Shown here: positions 1 through 6,199 of the stretch, piece by piece
How the letters are laid out: each line of letters starts with the position of its first letter
How positions within the stretch are numbered: the first letter of the stretch is position 1
Assembly (NCBI GenBank): GCA_004552515.1
Contig: SFOF01000090.1
Span: forward strand, 1-8,000
Source: Clostridiales bacterium
GTDB taxonomy: Bacteria; Bacillota; Clostridia; Christensenellales; Aristaeellaceae
Reading direction: 5' to 3'
Length of the DNA stretch: 8,000 nucleotides
Translations under genes and position numbers: made by a program
Notes under the pieces: model-generated
What the model was told of the DNA's origin: nothing
The model's input: the letters and a program-made list of their open reading frames with translations, nothing else
Databases searched by the model: none

Positions 1-1
1 A

Positions 2-835
2 ATACCGCTCCAGGACGGCATCGCCCGCGCAACGCTGGGCATGATGGTTTCCTCGCCGCACAACGACATGGAGGCCGCGCGGCTGGGGCTGCGCACCGTC
101 ATGCCCGAGGGCACGGACATCGATCTGGACATATCCGGCGGCGCGGCGCGCGTCAATCTGACCGGCCCCATCTCCAAGCTGCCCGACGCGGCGGCCGAGA
201 GCAACATGGTCAACGCCATCGTGCAGACGCTCACCGAGTTTGACACCGTGGAAACCGTCCGCTTCCTCATCAACGGCCGCGAGGTTGAGACGCTCGCGCA
301 CGGCACGCCGGTTTCCGGCCCCTTCAAGCGCGGCGCGCTGAACCTCGAATCGGTCTCCTCGACCTTCCCCGTGGACGACGCGCAGACCGTCACGCTCTAC
401 TTTGCCGGCGAAACCGGATCGCTGATCGTGCCCGTGACGCGCATGGTCTACGGCGAGGCCGATCTCAATACGGCGGTGCTCGAGCTGCTCAAAGGCCCCG
501 GCGCCTCCAGTCCGCTTGAAAGCGCGCTGCCCGCCGGCTGCGGCCTGATCGACGTGACGCGCGACAAGGACGGCAAGGTGACGATCAACCTGACCAGCGA
601 GTTTTCCGAGCTGATCAACTCGACCGACGGCGGCCGTCAGGCGCTGCGCTCCCTGGCGCTCACCTGTGCGCAGTTCCCCGGCGTGTCGGGCGTCGAGGTG
701 CTGGTGAACGGCCAGCCCTTCGACGAGGGCGCGAGCACGATGAGCGTTCCCTCGTTCGTCAACGACGCGGAAACCGTGGCCGATCAGTTCCTGCAAACGC
801 AGTCCCGCCTGCTCTTCGGCCCGGACGACGAATAA
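2..835 (+). CDS. GerMN-domain (GerM-like) protein, 5'-truncated by the window edge
   Basis: The reading frame is open from base 2 to the TAA at 833-835, giving 277 visible residues; the start and any signal peptide or lipobox lie outside. Two GerMN-type repeats are recognisable. The first is cut at its N-terminus and ends with the hallmark IVQTLTEFDTVETVRFLING at visible residues 73-92. The second spans about residues 130-240, with LIVPVTRMVYG near 141, a KGP turn at 164-166, a GKVTINL strand near 192, and LTCAQFPGVSGVEVLVNG at about 220-237. Family knowledge: GerM of B. subtilis is a lipoprotein with two GerMN domains that acts at the engulfed forespore membranes with the SpoIIQ/SpoIIIA system and affects germination. 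A sporulation role here is inference, because GerMN domains also occur in other envelope lipoproteins. An internal ATG at 41 is unlikely to be the start because homologous-looking sequence continues upstream of it. The next gene begins 133 nt downstream on the same strand. Confidence 0.85.
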   Translation: MPLQDGIARATLGMMVSSPHNDMEAARLGLRTVMPEGTDIDLDISGGAARVNLTGPISKLPDAAAESNMVNAIVQTLTEFDTVETVRFLINGREVETLAHGTPVSGPFKRGALNLESVSSTFPVDDAQTVTLYFAGETGSLIVPVTRMVYGEADLNTAVLELLKGPGASSPLESALPAGCGLIDVTRDKDGKVTINLTSEFSELINSTDGGRQALRSLALTCAQFPGVSGVEVLVNGQPFDEGASTMSVPSFVNDAETVADQFLQTQSRLLFGPDDE

Positions 836-861
836 CCGCGCTTCCTCAGAATGTTCCAATT

Positions 862-920
862 TCAGACGCGCCGCCCCGGAAGCGGAAAATCACCGTCCGG
901 GGCGACGCGCAGCCGTCTGA
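862..920. other. Long imperfect stem-loop between the GerMN gene and rlmL
   Basis: Bases 867-880 (CGCGCCGCCCCGGA) pair with 896-909 (TCCGGGGCGACGCG), 13 of 14 positions matching. The stem extends outward as TCAGA (862-866) against TCTGA (916-920), with a 6-nt bulge on the right. The loop is about 15 nt. No run of T follows on either strand, so it is not a standard intrinsic terminator. It could be a transcript-stabilising or processing structure, a U-less terminator, or a dispersed palindromic repeat. Confidence 0.55.
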
Positions 921-968
921 AGCGCCCGCAAACGCGCTCAAAATACACTCAGAAAAGGATGAACCGCC

Positions 969-2120
969 ATGCAATGGATCGCCAACACCGCCTTCGGACT
1001 GGAGGGCCAGACCGCAAGGGACTTGAAATGGCTGGGCGTTGAAAGCGCCGCGCCGCAGCCCGCCGGGGGCGTGCTCTTTGAGGGAACGCCCGCGCAGGCG
1101 TTTAACGCCAATCTCTGGCTGCGCTGCGCCGACCGCGTGATGCTGCTCGTGGGGCGCTTTGAGGCGCGCTCGTTCGAGGAGCTGTTCGAATCGGTCAGGG
1201 CGCTGCCGTGGGAGGACTATATCCCCGCGGACGGCGCCTTCCCCATCCGCGCGCACTGCGCCCGCTCCACGCTGATGAGCCCGTCCGACTGCCAGTCGAT
1301 CGTCAAAAAGGCGATCGTCGAGCGGCTCAAGCGCACCTGTCATATCGACTGGTTCGAGGAAACCGGCGCGGTCTACGCCGTGGACGTGTCCATCCACGCG
1401 GACGTCGTGACAATCTGTCTGGATTCCTCCGGCCCCGCGCTCAACAAACGCGGCTACCGCACCTGGAACGGCGAAGCGCCGCTGCGCGAAACCATGGCCG
1501 CCGCGCTGGTGATGGCCTCCCCGTGGCGGCCCGCGCAGCCGCTGTACGACCCCTGCTGCGGCACGGGCACGCTGCTGATCGAGGCGGCGTTCATCGCCCT
1601 CAGCCGCGCGCCGGGCCTGAAGCGCGCCTTCGACTGCGAAAAATGGGGCTTCATGCCGCAGGCCGAAATGAAGCGTCTGCGCGCCGAAGCGGAGGAAAAA
1701 TTCAACGCGGGCAGGGAACGCCCGATTCAGATCGCCGGATCGGACATCGACGGCGGCGCGCTTGAGCTGGCCAGGCGCCACATCGCGCAGGCGGGGTTGA
1801 GCGGCCGCATCACACTCGAGAAGAGAGATCTGCGCGACGTCACGCCCCGCGGCGAGAGCGGCGTGATCCTGTGCAATCCCCCCTACGGCGAACGGCTGGG
1901 CGACAAGCGCGCCGCCGCGGCTGTCGAGCGTCAGCTGGGGCTTTTGCAGGAGCGCTCGAGCGGCTGGAGCCTGTGCGCCATCAGCGGCGATCTGGCCTTT
2001 GAGCGCAATTTTGGCCGCCGCGCCGACAAGAAGCGCCGCTTCTACAACGGCCGTCTCGAGTGCGAATTCATGACCTTCCTGCCGCCGGACAGCCGCGCGC
2101 AGAAGCGGACGCGGCGCTGA
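969..2120 (+). CDS. rlmL: THUMP-domain class I SAM-dependent RNA methyltransferase (RlmL/YpsC family)
   Basis: This 383-residue protein is predicted to methylate a guanine of 23S rRNA. E. coli RlmL makes m2G2445, and its N-terminal half matches this stand-alone Gram-positive form (B. subtilis YpsC is of similar length). An N-terminal ferredoxin-like and THUMP region occupies about residues 1-155. It is followed by the family signature LNKRGYR (158-164) and then a Rossmann methyltransferase domain. That domain has motif I DPCCGTGT (194-201, SAM binding), an acidic loop GSDID (257-261) and motif IV NPPYGERL (303-310). The NPPY motif is typical of enzymes that methylate exocyclic amino groups. 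The ATG at 969 is preceded by AAAGGA with 9 nt spacing, and the protein begins like its family. The 133-nt gap upstream suggests its own promoter, but I could not assign one. The exact target base is inferred from family only. The gene converges with the - strand operon. Confidence 0.9.
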   Translation: MQWIANTAFGLEGQTARDLKWLGVESAAPQPAGGVLFEGTPAQAFNANLWLRCADRVMLLVGRFEARSFEELFESVRALPWEDYIPADGAFPIRAHCARSTLMSPSDCQSIVKKAIVERLKRTCHIDWFEETGAVYAVDVSIHADVVTICLDSSGPALNKRGYRTWNGEAPLRETMAAALVMASPWRPAQPLYDPCCGTGTLLIEAAFIALSRAPGLKRAFDCEKWGFMPQAEMKRLRAEAEEKFNAGRERPIQIAGSDIDGGALELARRHIAQAGLSGRITLEKRDLRDVTPRGESGVILCNPPYGERLGDKRAAAAVERQLGLLQERSSGWSLCAISGDLAFERNFGRRADKKRRFYNGRLECEFMTFLPPDSRAQKRTRR

Positions 2121-2166
2121 CAGACCGCCCGGCGGTGCAAGGGAGCTTCATTTGGAATGCGTACCG

Positions 2167-2422
2167 CTGAAGCGCGCCTTGAGGGGCTGAAATCTATGGA
2201 CTTTCGAAACGCTGAACAAGCATTTCAGCGCGGCGAAACGCGTGGCAGTGTAGTGAGTTTCATGCAGAGTATATCGCTGAAGCTCACTTTGGGGGCTGAA
2301 GTTTTGTAGGCGTTGGCTGTGCGGCGAAATGCCTGTCGGCGCGGGGAATCTCCTACAGGCGTTGTCTGCCGAAGCGCATCTTGAGGGACCGAAGTCTGCG
2401 GGCGTTGGCCGTGCGGCGAATG
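2167..2422. repeat. Three degenerate direct repeats
   Basis: Three copies of a unit start at 2167, 2277 and 2369. Each begins C(T/C)GAAGC followed by a pyrimidine- and G-rich CTTGAGGG-like block and a second (C/A)(T/C)GAA(A/G). Copies 2 (2277-2331) and 3 (2369-2422) match closely over about 55 bp and share GGCGTTGG(C/T)CGTGCGGCGAA-type sequence, with a period of 92 bp. Copy 1 shares the head and the GCGGCGAAACG tail (2230-2240) but carries about 19 extra bases between them. In copy 1 an 8-bp inverted repeat, GCTGAAAT (2186-2193) and ATTTCAGC (2222-2229), could form a stem. A further 9-bp stem, with one G-U pair, is possible between 2252-2260 and 2280-2288. The words CTGAAGCGC and TTTCAGCGC recur. 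I do not recognise the family. It could be decayed copies of a genome-specific intergenic repeat. Confidence 0.6.
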
Positions 2423-2486
2423 ATCGCTCCACGCCCTGCCGGCTCACGGAGGCGCTGAACGGCGGCTTCTCGCGCGCCGAAAGAGC

Positions 2487-2495
2487 TGTGGATAA
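2487..2495 (-). other. Single consensus DnaA-box 9-mer
   Basis: TGTGGATAA on the + strand is the exact reverse complement of the consensus DnaA box TTATCCACA. It stands alone: I see no second box or AT-rich unwinding region nearby, and no dnaA/dnaN context. A chance match or an isolated titration site is more likely than an origin. Confidence 0.25.
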
Positions 2496-2528
2496 CATCT
2501 GCGTTTCAGCGCGCCGTCCCGATATGTC

Positions 2529-2566
2529 AAAACCGCCTGGCCGCGTATCCGGTCAGACGGTTTTTT
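2529..2566. terminator. Intrinsic terminator, probably bidirectional
   Basis: AAAACCG (2529-2535) pairs with CGGTTTT (2558-2564). The stem continues through a C/A mismatch to CTG/CAG, a G-U pair and CCG/CGG around a short loop near 2546-2550. On the + strand it is followed by six T (2561-2566). On the - strand the stem ends in TTTT and lies 24 nt after the stop of the small membrane protein gene. It fits best as the end of the - strand operon and as a stop for + strand readthrough from rlmL, whose stop codon is about 410 nt upstream. Confidence 0.75.
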
Positions 2567-2590
2567 CATGCGCTTTTTGCGGCTACGCCC

Positions 2591-2767
2591 TCAGAACGCC
2601 AGCATCACGCCCACGGCGATCAGCGCCGCGCCCAGCAGCACCAGCCACAGCTCGGCCGGCACGAATATCAGCACCAGCAAGACCCCTATGGCGATCAGCA
2701 GGCCGCCCAGTATCCTCAGCACCGTATTGAACGCCGCGCCGCGCACATTCTTCGAGCACACCTTCAC
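2591..2767 (-). CDS. Small two-helix membrane protein of unknown function
   Basis: The product is 58 residues. After a short N-terminus with Lys, Arg and one Cys (KVCSKNVRG), almost the whole remainder is hydrophobic. It forms two predicted membrane helices, about residues 19-36 (LGGLLIAIGVLLVLIFV) and 41-58 (LWLVLLGAALIAVGVMLAF), joined by a PAE turn. I chose the GTG at 2765-2767 because a strong GGAGG lies 8 nt upstream. The frame extends 3 codons further, to a GTG at 2776, but that codon overlaps the same ribosome binding site. The gene follows rpe by 78 nt and may have its own promoter. I do not recognise the family; similar short LGGLLIAIGV-type proteins are, from memory, common in Clostridia without assigned function. 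Coding is supported by the ribosome binding site, the composition and the terminator placed just after the stop. Confidence 0.72.
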   Translation of the reverse strand: MKVCSKNVRGAAFNTVLRILGGLLIAIGVLLVLIFVPAELWLVLLGAALIAVGVMLAF

Positions 2768-2775
2768 AGGCGGCA

Positions 2776-2780
2776 CCTCC
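2776..2780 (-). promoter_or_regulatory. Ribosome binding site that sets the start of the small membrane protein
   Basis: Read on the - strand, GGAGG is followed by 8 nt and then GTG (2767-2765). This excludes the upstream GTG at 2776-2774, which lies inside the site. Confidence 0.7.
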
Positions 2781-2799
2781 CGACATGATTCTTCTCTAC

Positions 2800-2828
2800 A
2801 TCATATCGGAAAGCGCCGCCCTTGTTGA
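2800..2828 (-). promoter_or_regulatory. Possible sigma-A type promoter for the small membrane protein gene
   Basis: On the - strand, TCAACA (2828-2823, 4 of 6 matches to TTGACA) and TATGAT (2805-2800, 5 of 6 matches to TATAAT) are separated by exactly 17 bp. They sit about 20 nt upstream of the GGAGG of the small gene, in the 78-nt gap after rpe. The gap is locally AT-richer than its surroundings. Readthrough from rpe is equally possible because I see no terminator between the two genes. Confidence 0.35.
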
Positions 2829-2845
2829 CTGTTTTTTCGGCTTTT

Positions 2846-3490
2846 TTATGCCTTGACGCTGCGGATAAACGCCGCCGCATCCGGCGCGTGGAACAGCGCG
2901 GAGCCGGCCACCAGCACCGTCGCGCCCTTTCCGATCAGCAGGGGCGCGTTTTTCTCGTTCACGCCGCCGTCCACCTCGATCTCGGCCTGAACGCCGGCTC
3001 TTTTGAGCATCGCGTCGATCTCGGCGATCTTTTCCACGGCCGACATGACCATCTTCTGCCCGCCGAAGCCCGGATTGACCGTCATCACCAGCGCCAGATC
3101 AAAATCGCCCAGCACATAGCGCAGGCACTCGGGCGACGTGGCCGGATTGAGCGCCACGCCGGCCAGACAGCCGCAATCGCGGATCTGATGCAGCACGCGA
3201 TTGAGATGATTCGTCGCCTCGGCGTGAACCGTGATGACCTTCGCGCCCGCCGCGGCAAATTCCTCGATATAGCGCTCGGGGCGCTCGATCATCAGATGCA
3301 CGTCGCAGGGCAGAAGCTCCGCGCCCGCCGCGGCCTTGAGGATCCCCTGTCCGAAGGAAATATTAGGCACGAACGCACCGTCCATCACATCGTAGTGCAG
3401 CCAGTCCGCGCCGGCCTCCTTCATCCGCCGAATCTCATCGCCAATCCTCAGAAAATCTGCCGCCAGCAAGGACGGCGCCACCTTTAGCAT
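2846..3490 (-). CDS. rpe: Ribulose-phosphate 3-epimerase
   Basis: Rpe interconverts D-ribulose 5-phosphate and D-xylulose 5-phosphate in the pentose phosphate pathway, in the cytoplasm. At 214 residues it has the normal length for this TIM-barrel family. Visible signatures are APSLLAADF (5-13), LHYDVMDG (31-38), VPNISFG (41-47), DVHLM (63-67), MTVNPGFGGQ (136-145), EVDGG (172-176) and GSALF (196-200). The expected metal and catalytic residues are present: H32, D34, H65 and D174. The ATG at 3490-3488 has GGAGG 7 nt upstream. Both the site and the first 18 or so codons lie inside the 3' end of rsgA, in another frame, so translation is probably coupled. The place after rsgA is the conserved Firmicutes order. 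Confidence 0.97.
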   Translation of the reverse strand: MLKVAPSLLAADFLRIGDEIRRMKEAGADWLHYDVMDGAFVPNISFGQGILKAAAGAELLPCDVHLMIERPERYIEEFAAAGAKVITVHAEATNHLNRVLHQIRDCGCLAGVALNPATSPECLRYVLGDFDLALVMTVNPGFGGQKMVMSAVEKIAEIDAMLKRAGVQAEIEVDGGVNEKNAPLLIGKGATVLVAGSALFHAPDAAAFIRSVKA

Positions 3491-4361
3491 AGCGATCCCT
3501 CCATCTTATCTTCATATCGTCGTGGAGCAGCTTATAGCGCTCCCAGCGTTCTCGGGATATATCGCCCGCCTCCACCGCCGCGCGCACGGCGCAGTCCGGC
3601 TCGCTGACGTGCATACAGGGCGCGAAACGGCACCTGCCCTCGTACGGCTCGAATTCCGTCACTAAAAAGCGCAGCTCGGCGGGATCGGTCAGCGGCAGCT
3701 CCAGCAGACTGAAGCCGGGCGTATCCAGCGCCATGCCGCCCTCCGGCAGCGGGATCAGCTCGCAGTGCCGCGTGGTGTTGCGGCCGCGTTCGATCTTTTC
3801 AGACAGCGCGCCCGTCTCGCGCGCAAAGCCGTAGAGCCGGTTGAGCAGCGAGCTTTTGCCCACGCCGGACTGCCCGCCCAGCGCGTGAACGCGCCCCTGC
3901 AGCGCCGCCTTCAGCGCGTCCACGCCCATGCCGGTTTTGGCGCTGGTGCGAACGACCCGCGCGCCGCTGCCCCGGTATTCGCGCTCGATCTCCGCGGCGC
4001 GATCATCGTCCTCGTCGCACTTGTTGACGATGATCAGCGCGTCAACGCCGCACTTTTTCGCGTACATCAGCATCCGATCGACCAGCAGAAGATCCGGCTC
4101 GGGCGAAGCCGCCGCCACAACCACGCCGATCACGTCGATATTGGCCACCGGCGGGCGCACCAGCTGATTGCGCCGCGGCTCGACCGCCGTAAGCCAGCCG
4201 TGCGCCTCGCCCTGCCCCGGCTCGAACGTCACGCGGTCGCCGGAAAGCGGCGTGACGCGCTGCCTGCGCAGCTTGGCCTGAGCGCGCAGCGTATGCCGCT
4301 CCCCCGCCTCGTCCAGTACCGTGTAAAAGCCGCCGATGCCGCTGAGTATGATTCCCTGCAA
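3435..4361 (-). CDS. rsgA: Ribosome small subunit-dependent GTPase A
   Basis: RsgA (CpgA/YloQ) is a late 30S-assembly GTPase that checks the decoding centre; B. subtilis CpgA is also a PrkC substrate. The 308-residue protein shows the family architecture. It has an N-terminal OB-fold (about 1-65) and a circularly permuted GTPase with G4 NKCD (113-116) before G1 GQSGVGKSS (163-171) and G3 DTPGF (213-217). A C-terminal zinc knuckle follows, with C244, C249, H251 and C257. Switch I reads RGRNTTRH (192-199), where I expect RGRHTTRH, so the usual His is Asn195 (codon AAC, 3779-3777). The start is TTG (4361-4359), supported by GGGAGGG 6 nt upstream and 14 nt after the prkC stop. The C-terminus runs about 17 residues beyond the usual end and overlaps rpe by 56 bp. 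Confidence 0.96.
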   Translation of the reverse strand: MQGIILSGIGGFYTVLDEAGERHTLRAQAKLRRQRVTPLSGDRVTFEPGQGEAHGWLTAVEPRRNQLVRPPVANIDVIGVVVAAASPEPDLLLVDRMLMYAKKCGVDALIIVNKCDEDDDRAAEIEREYRGSGARVVRTSAKTGMGVDALKAALQGRVHALGGQSGVGKSSLLNRLYGFARETGALSEKIERGRNTTRHCELIPLPEGGMALDTPGFSLLELPLTDPAELRFLVTEFEPYEGRCRFAPCMHVSEPDCAVRAAVEAGDISRERWERYKLLHDDMKIRWRDRYAKGGAVLAGGRFSEDWR

Positions 4362-4367
4362 GCGATG

Positions 4368-4374
4368 CCCTCCC
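4368..4374 (-). promoter_or_regulatory. Ribosome binding site supporting the TTG start of rsgA
   Basis: GGGAGGG on the - strand precedes TTG by 6 nt. It lies directly after the prkC stop codon, so ribosomes finishing prkC would be positioned next to it. Confidence 0.7.
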
Positions 4375-4375
4375 G

Positions 4376-6199
4376 TCAGTTCTCCCCAAATGTCACTTTC
4401 GTTTCCGATGCAAGCGCGTCGCCCGCATAGAGGCGGATGATCTGCTCGCCCGCCTTGTTGCTGTCCGCGGTCAGCGTCACCGTCTGCTCGCCCGCGTTGA
4501 GCACCGTGCGGAAGATCTCGCGCTCCGTCTCGCCGTCGGTCATCACAGCGCGCACCGTCGTGCCGTTTTCCTTCACGGTCAGCGCCAGCGTCACTTCCTT
4601 AAAATAGAGCGCGTCGTCCGTGCGGCTGATGGTAATATCGACATCCTCGCCCCAGAGCACGCGCGCGCCCGCCTCGACGCTCTGCGCGACGACCGTGCCC
4701 GGCGCTTCGTTGCTCTCGGCCTGAATCACGCCGCCCAGCTGAAGCCCGGACGCCGCCAGCGTGGCGCGCGCCAGATCGACCGTCAGTCCCAAGAGCGGCG
4801 GCACAACGGAACATTCGCCGCTGACATAGAGCGTGACCTCCGTAAACGGCGCGACCTCCGCATCGGCCTCGGGCGACTGCCGGATCACCTGTCCCACGGG
4901 CACGGTATCCGAAATTTCCAGGATGACCTGCGCCACCGGCAGCCCCACGCCGTCCATCGCCTGAACGGCCTCGCTGCGCGTCAGACCCGTGACGGGGGGC
5001 ACCGTGACCGCCTCCCTGCCCAGACTGACCTCGAGCGACACAGTTTCCCCCGGATAGATCAGGCTGCCCGCCTCGGGCGACTGCCGCACGACCATGCCGG
5101 CGATCACCTCGTCGCTGTGAACCTCGGTCACGTCGGCCGCCACGCCCAGATCGTCCAGCCGCGCCTGCGCGTCCTCCAGGCCGGTCAGCACCAGCGAGGG
5201 CACGCGGACGCGCGTCTTGAGCCGTTCATAGATCATCCAGCCGCGCCAGGCGCACAGGCACAGCGCGAACGCCACGACCGCCGCCAGCGCCCAGCCCATC
5301 GCGCGCCGCCTGAGCCGCCTTTCCTCCTGCGCGCTCTTTTGCAGCTCGTCGGGTGATTTGCTGATAAAGCCGCCCATGGGCATTTTCATGGCGCGCTTCA
5401 GATCGACCGCCATTTCGAAGGCCGTGCGATAGCGCTTTTCGGGATCCTTGCTGAGCGCCTTGAGGATGACCTCCTCCAGCCCCTTCGACACCTCGTCCGA
5501 AAGCTGCGTGGGCGGAACCGGCTCTTCGCCGACGTGCTTGAGCGCGATGGTCATGGGCGTATCGCCGTCGAACGGCACGCGCCCGGTCACCATTTCGTAG
5601 AGCACCACGCCCACGGAATAGAGATCGCTCTGCGGCCCGGCCACCTTGCCCTGCGCCTGCTCGGGCGAAAAATAGTGGACGCTGCCCAGTATGTTCTGGC
5701 CGTTGAGCGTCGCCGTGCTCGTGCCGACCATGCGCGCGATGCCAAAATCGGTCACCTTGACGCGCCCGTCCGCATCGACCAGTATATTCTGCGGCTTGAT
5801 GTCGCGATGGACGATGTTGTTCTTGTGCGCGTGGCCGAGCGCCTGTAGAATTTTGAGCGTAATCTGAACGGCGCGCTGCGGTTTGATCGTGCCGTTTTGC
5901 CGGATCAGGCTTTCGAGCGTCACGCCCCGGACATACTCCATGACGATATAGCGCGTATCGCCGTCCTGCCCCACGTCGTACATAGCGACGATGTTGGGAT
6001 GCGACATTTTCGACGTGGCCTGCGCCTCGTGATTGAACTGGCTGGAGCGCGCCTGATCGGTCAGATACTCGGGCCGGAGCACCTTGACCGCCACCTCGCG
6101 GTCCAGCTTCAGATCCCACGCGCGATAGACGACCGCCATGCCGCCCGTGCCGACGATCTCCTCCAGCTCATAGCGCCCGGAAAGCGGCGGCCGCTTCAT
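4376..6199 (-). CDS. prkC: PASTA-domain Ser/Thr protein kinase (PrkC/Stk1 type)
   Basis: PrkC is a transmembrane kinase whose extracellular PASTA repeats sense peptidoglycan fragments or lipid II, while the cytoplasmic domain phosphorylates proteins of growth, division, germination and translation. Taking the ATG at 6199, the protein is 607 residues. The kinase domain (about 9-270) has a glycine loop GTGGMAVVY (17-25), Lys39, an alpha-C Glu58, HRDIKPQN (131-138; D133 catalytic), DFG (151-153) and SPE (178-180). Its Thr-rich activation loop TSTATLNGQ is typical of autophosphorylating Hanks kinases. A basic juxtamembrane stretch precedes one membrane helix (about 300-318). Three PASTA repeats follow (about 333-394, 399-461 and 465-526), then a C-terminal beta-rich domain of about 75 residues, resembling the Ig-like end of B. 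subtilis PrkC. This start gives an ATGA overlap with stp and a GGAGG 6 nt upstream; an ATG at 6217 lacks such a site. All catalytic residues are present. Confidence 0.97.
   Translation of the reverse strand: MKRPPLSGRYELEEIVGTGGMAVVYRAWDLKLDREVAVKVLRPEYLTDQARSSQFNHEAQATSKMSHPNIVAMYDVGQDGDTRYIVMEYVRGVTLESLIRQNGTIKPQRAVQITLKILQALGHAHKNNIVHRDIKPQNILVDADGRVKVTDFGIARMVGTSTATLNGQNILGSVHYFSPEQAQGKVAGPQSDLYSVGVVLYEMVTGRVPFDGDTPMTIALKHVGEEPVPPTQLSDEVSKGLEEVILKALSKDPEKRYRTAFEMAVDLKRAMKMPMGGFISKSPDELQKSAQEERRLRRRAMGWALAAVVAFALCLCAWRGWMIYERLKTRVRVPSLVLTGLEDAQARLDDLGVAADVTEVHSDEVIAGMVVRQSPEAGSLIYPGETVSLEVSLGREAVTVPPVTGLTRSEAVQAMDGVGLPVAQVILEISDTVPVGQVIRQSPEADAEVAPFTEVTLYVSGECSVVPPLLGLTVDLARATLAASGLQLGGVIQAESNEAPGTVVAQSVEAGARVLWGEDVDITISRTDDALYFKEVTLALTVKENGTTVRAVMTDGETEREIFRTVLNAGEQTVTLTADSNKAGEQIIRLYAGDALASETKVTFGEN

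Larger units (their letters stand above)
2121..2590. other. Gene-free convergent intergenic region
   Basis: These 470 bp separate the ends of rlmL (+) and the small membrane protein gene (-). No frame here has both a ribosome binding site and protein-like composition. By direct count, GC falls to 58 of 120 bases (48%) in 2191-2310, well below the flanking genes. The region holds degenerate direct repeats (2167-2422), imperfect inverted repeats, a DnaA-box-like 9-mer (2487-2495) and a terminator hairpin (2529-2566). A compact GC hairpin, ACCGC/GCGGT at 2124-2136, sits just after the rlmL stop but has no T tract. Confidence 0.7.

Noticed and set aside
944..949. TACACT as the -10 box of an rlmL promoter
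   Set aside because: It matches only 4 of 6 positions, and no -35-like hexamer lies 16-18 bp upstream.
846..1781. - strand open frame of 311 codons opposite rlmL
   Set aside because: It is antisense to a clear methyltransferase gene, its composition is Arg/Gly/Ala-rich and low in complexity, and it shows no domain or convincing ribosome binding site.
2124..2136. ACCGC/GCGGT hairpin directly after the rlmL stop, as a terminator
   Set aside because: The stem is only 5 bp with a 3-nt loop and no T tract follows it.
2487..2495. Replication origin
   Set aside because: There is only one DnaA box, with no box cluster, no AT-rich unwinding element and no dnaA/dnaN/rpmH neighbourhood.
2148..2498. 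- strand open frame of 116 codons covering the repeat region
   Set aside because: No ribosome binding site precedes its ATG, the Ser/Arg/Phe/Pro-rich protein has no recognisable pattern, and its sequence is dictated by the degenerate repeats. I treat it as chance, though a repeat-derived hypothetical protein is not excluded.
2822..3487. + strand open frame opposite rpe
   Set aside because: It mirrors rpe almost exactly, has His/Arg-rich composition and no motif.
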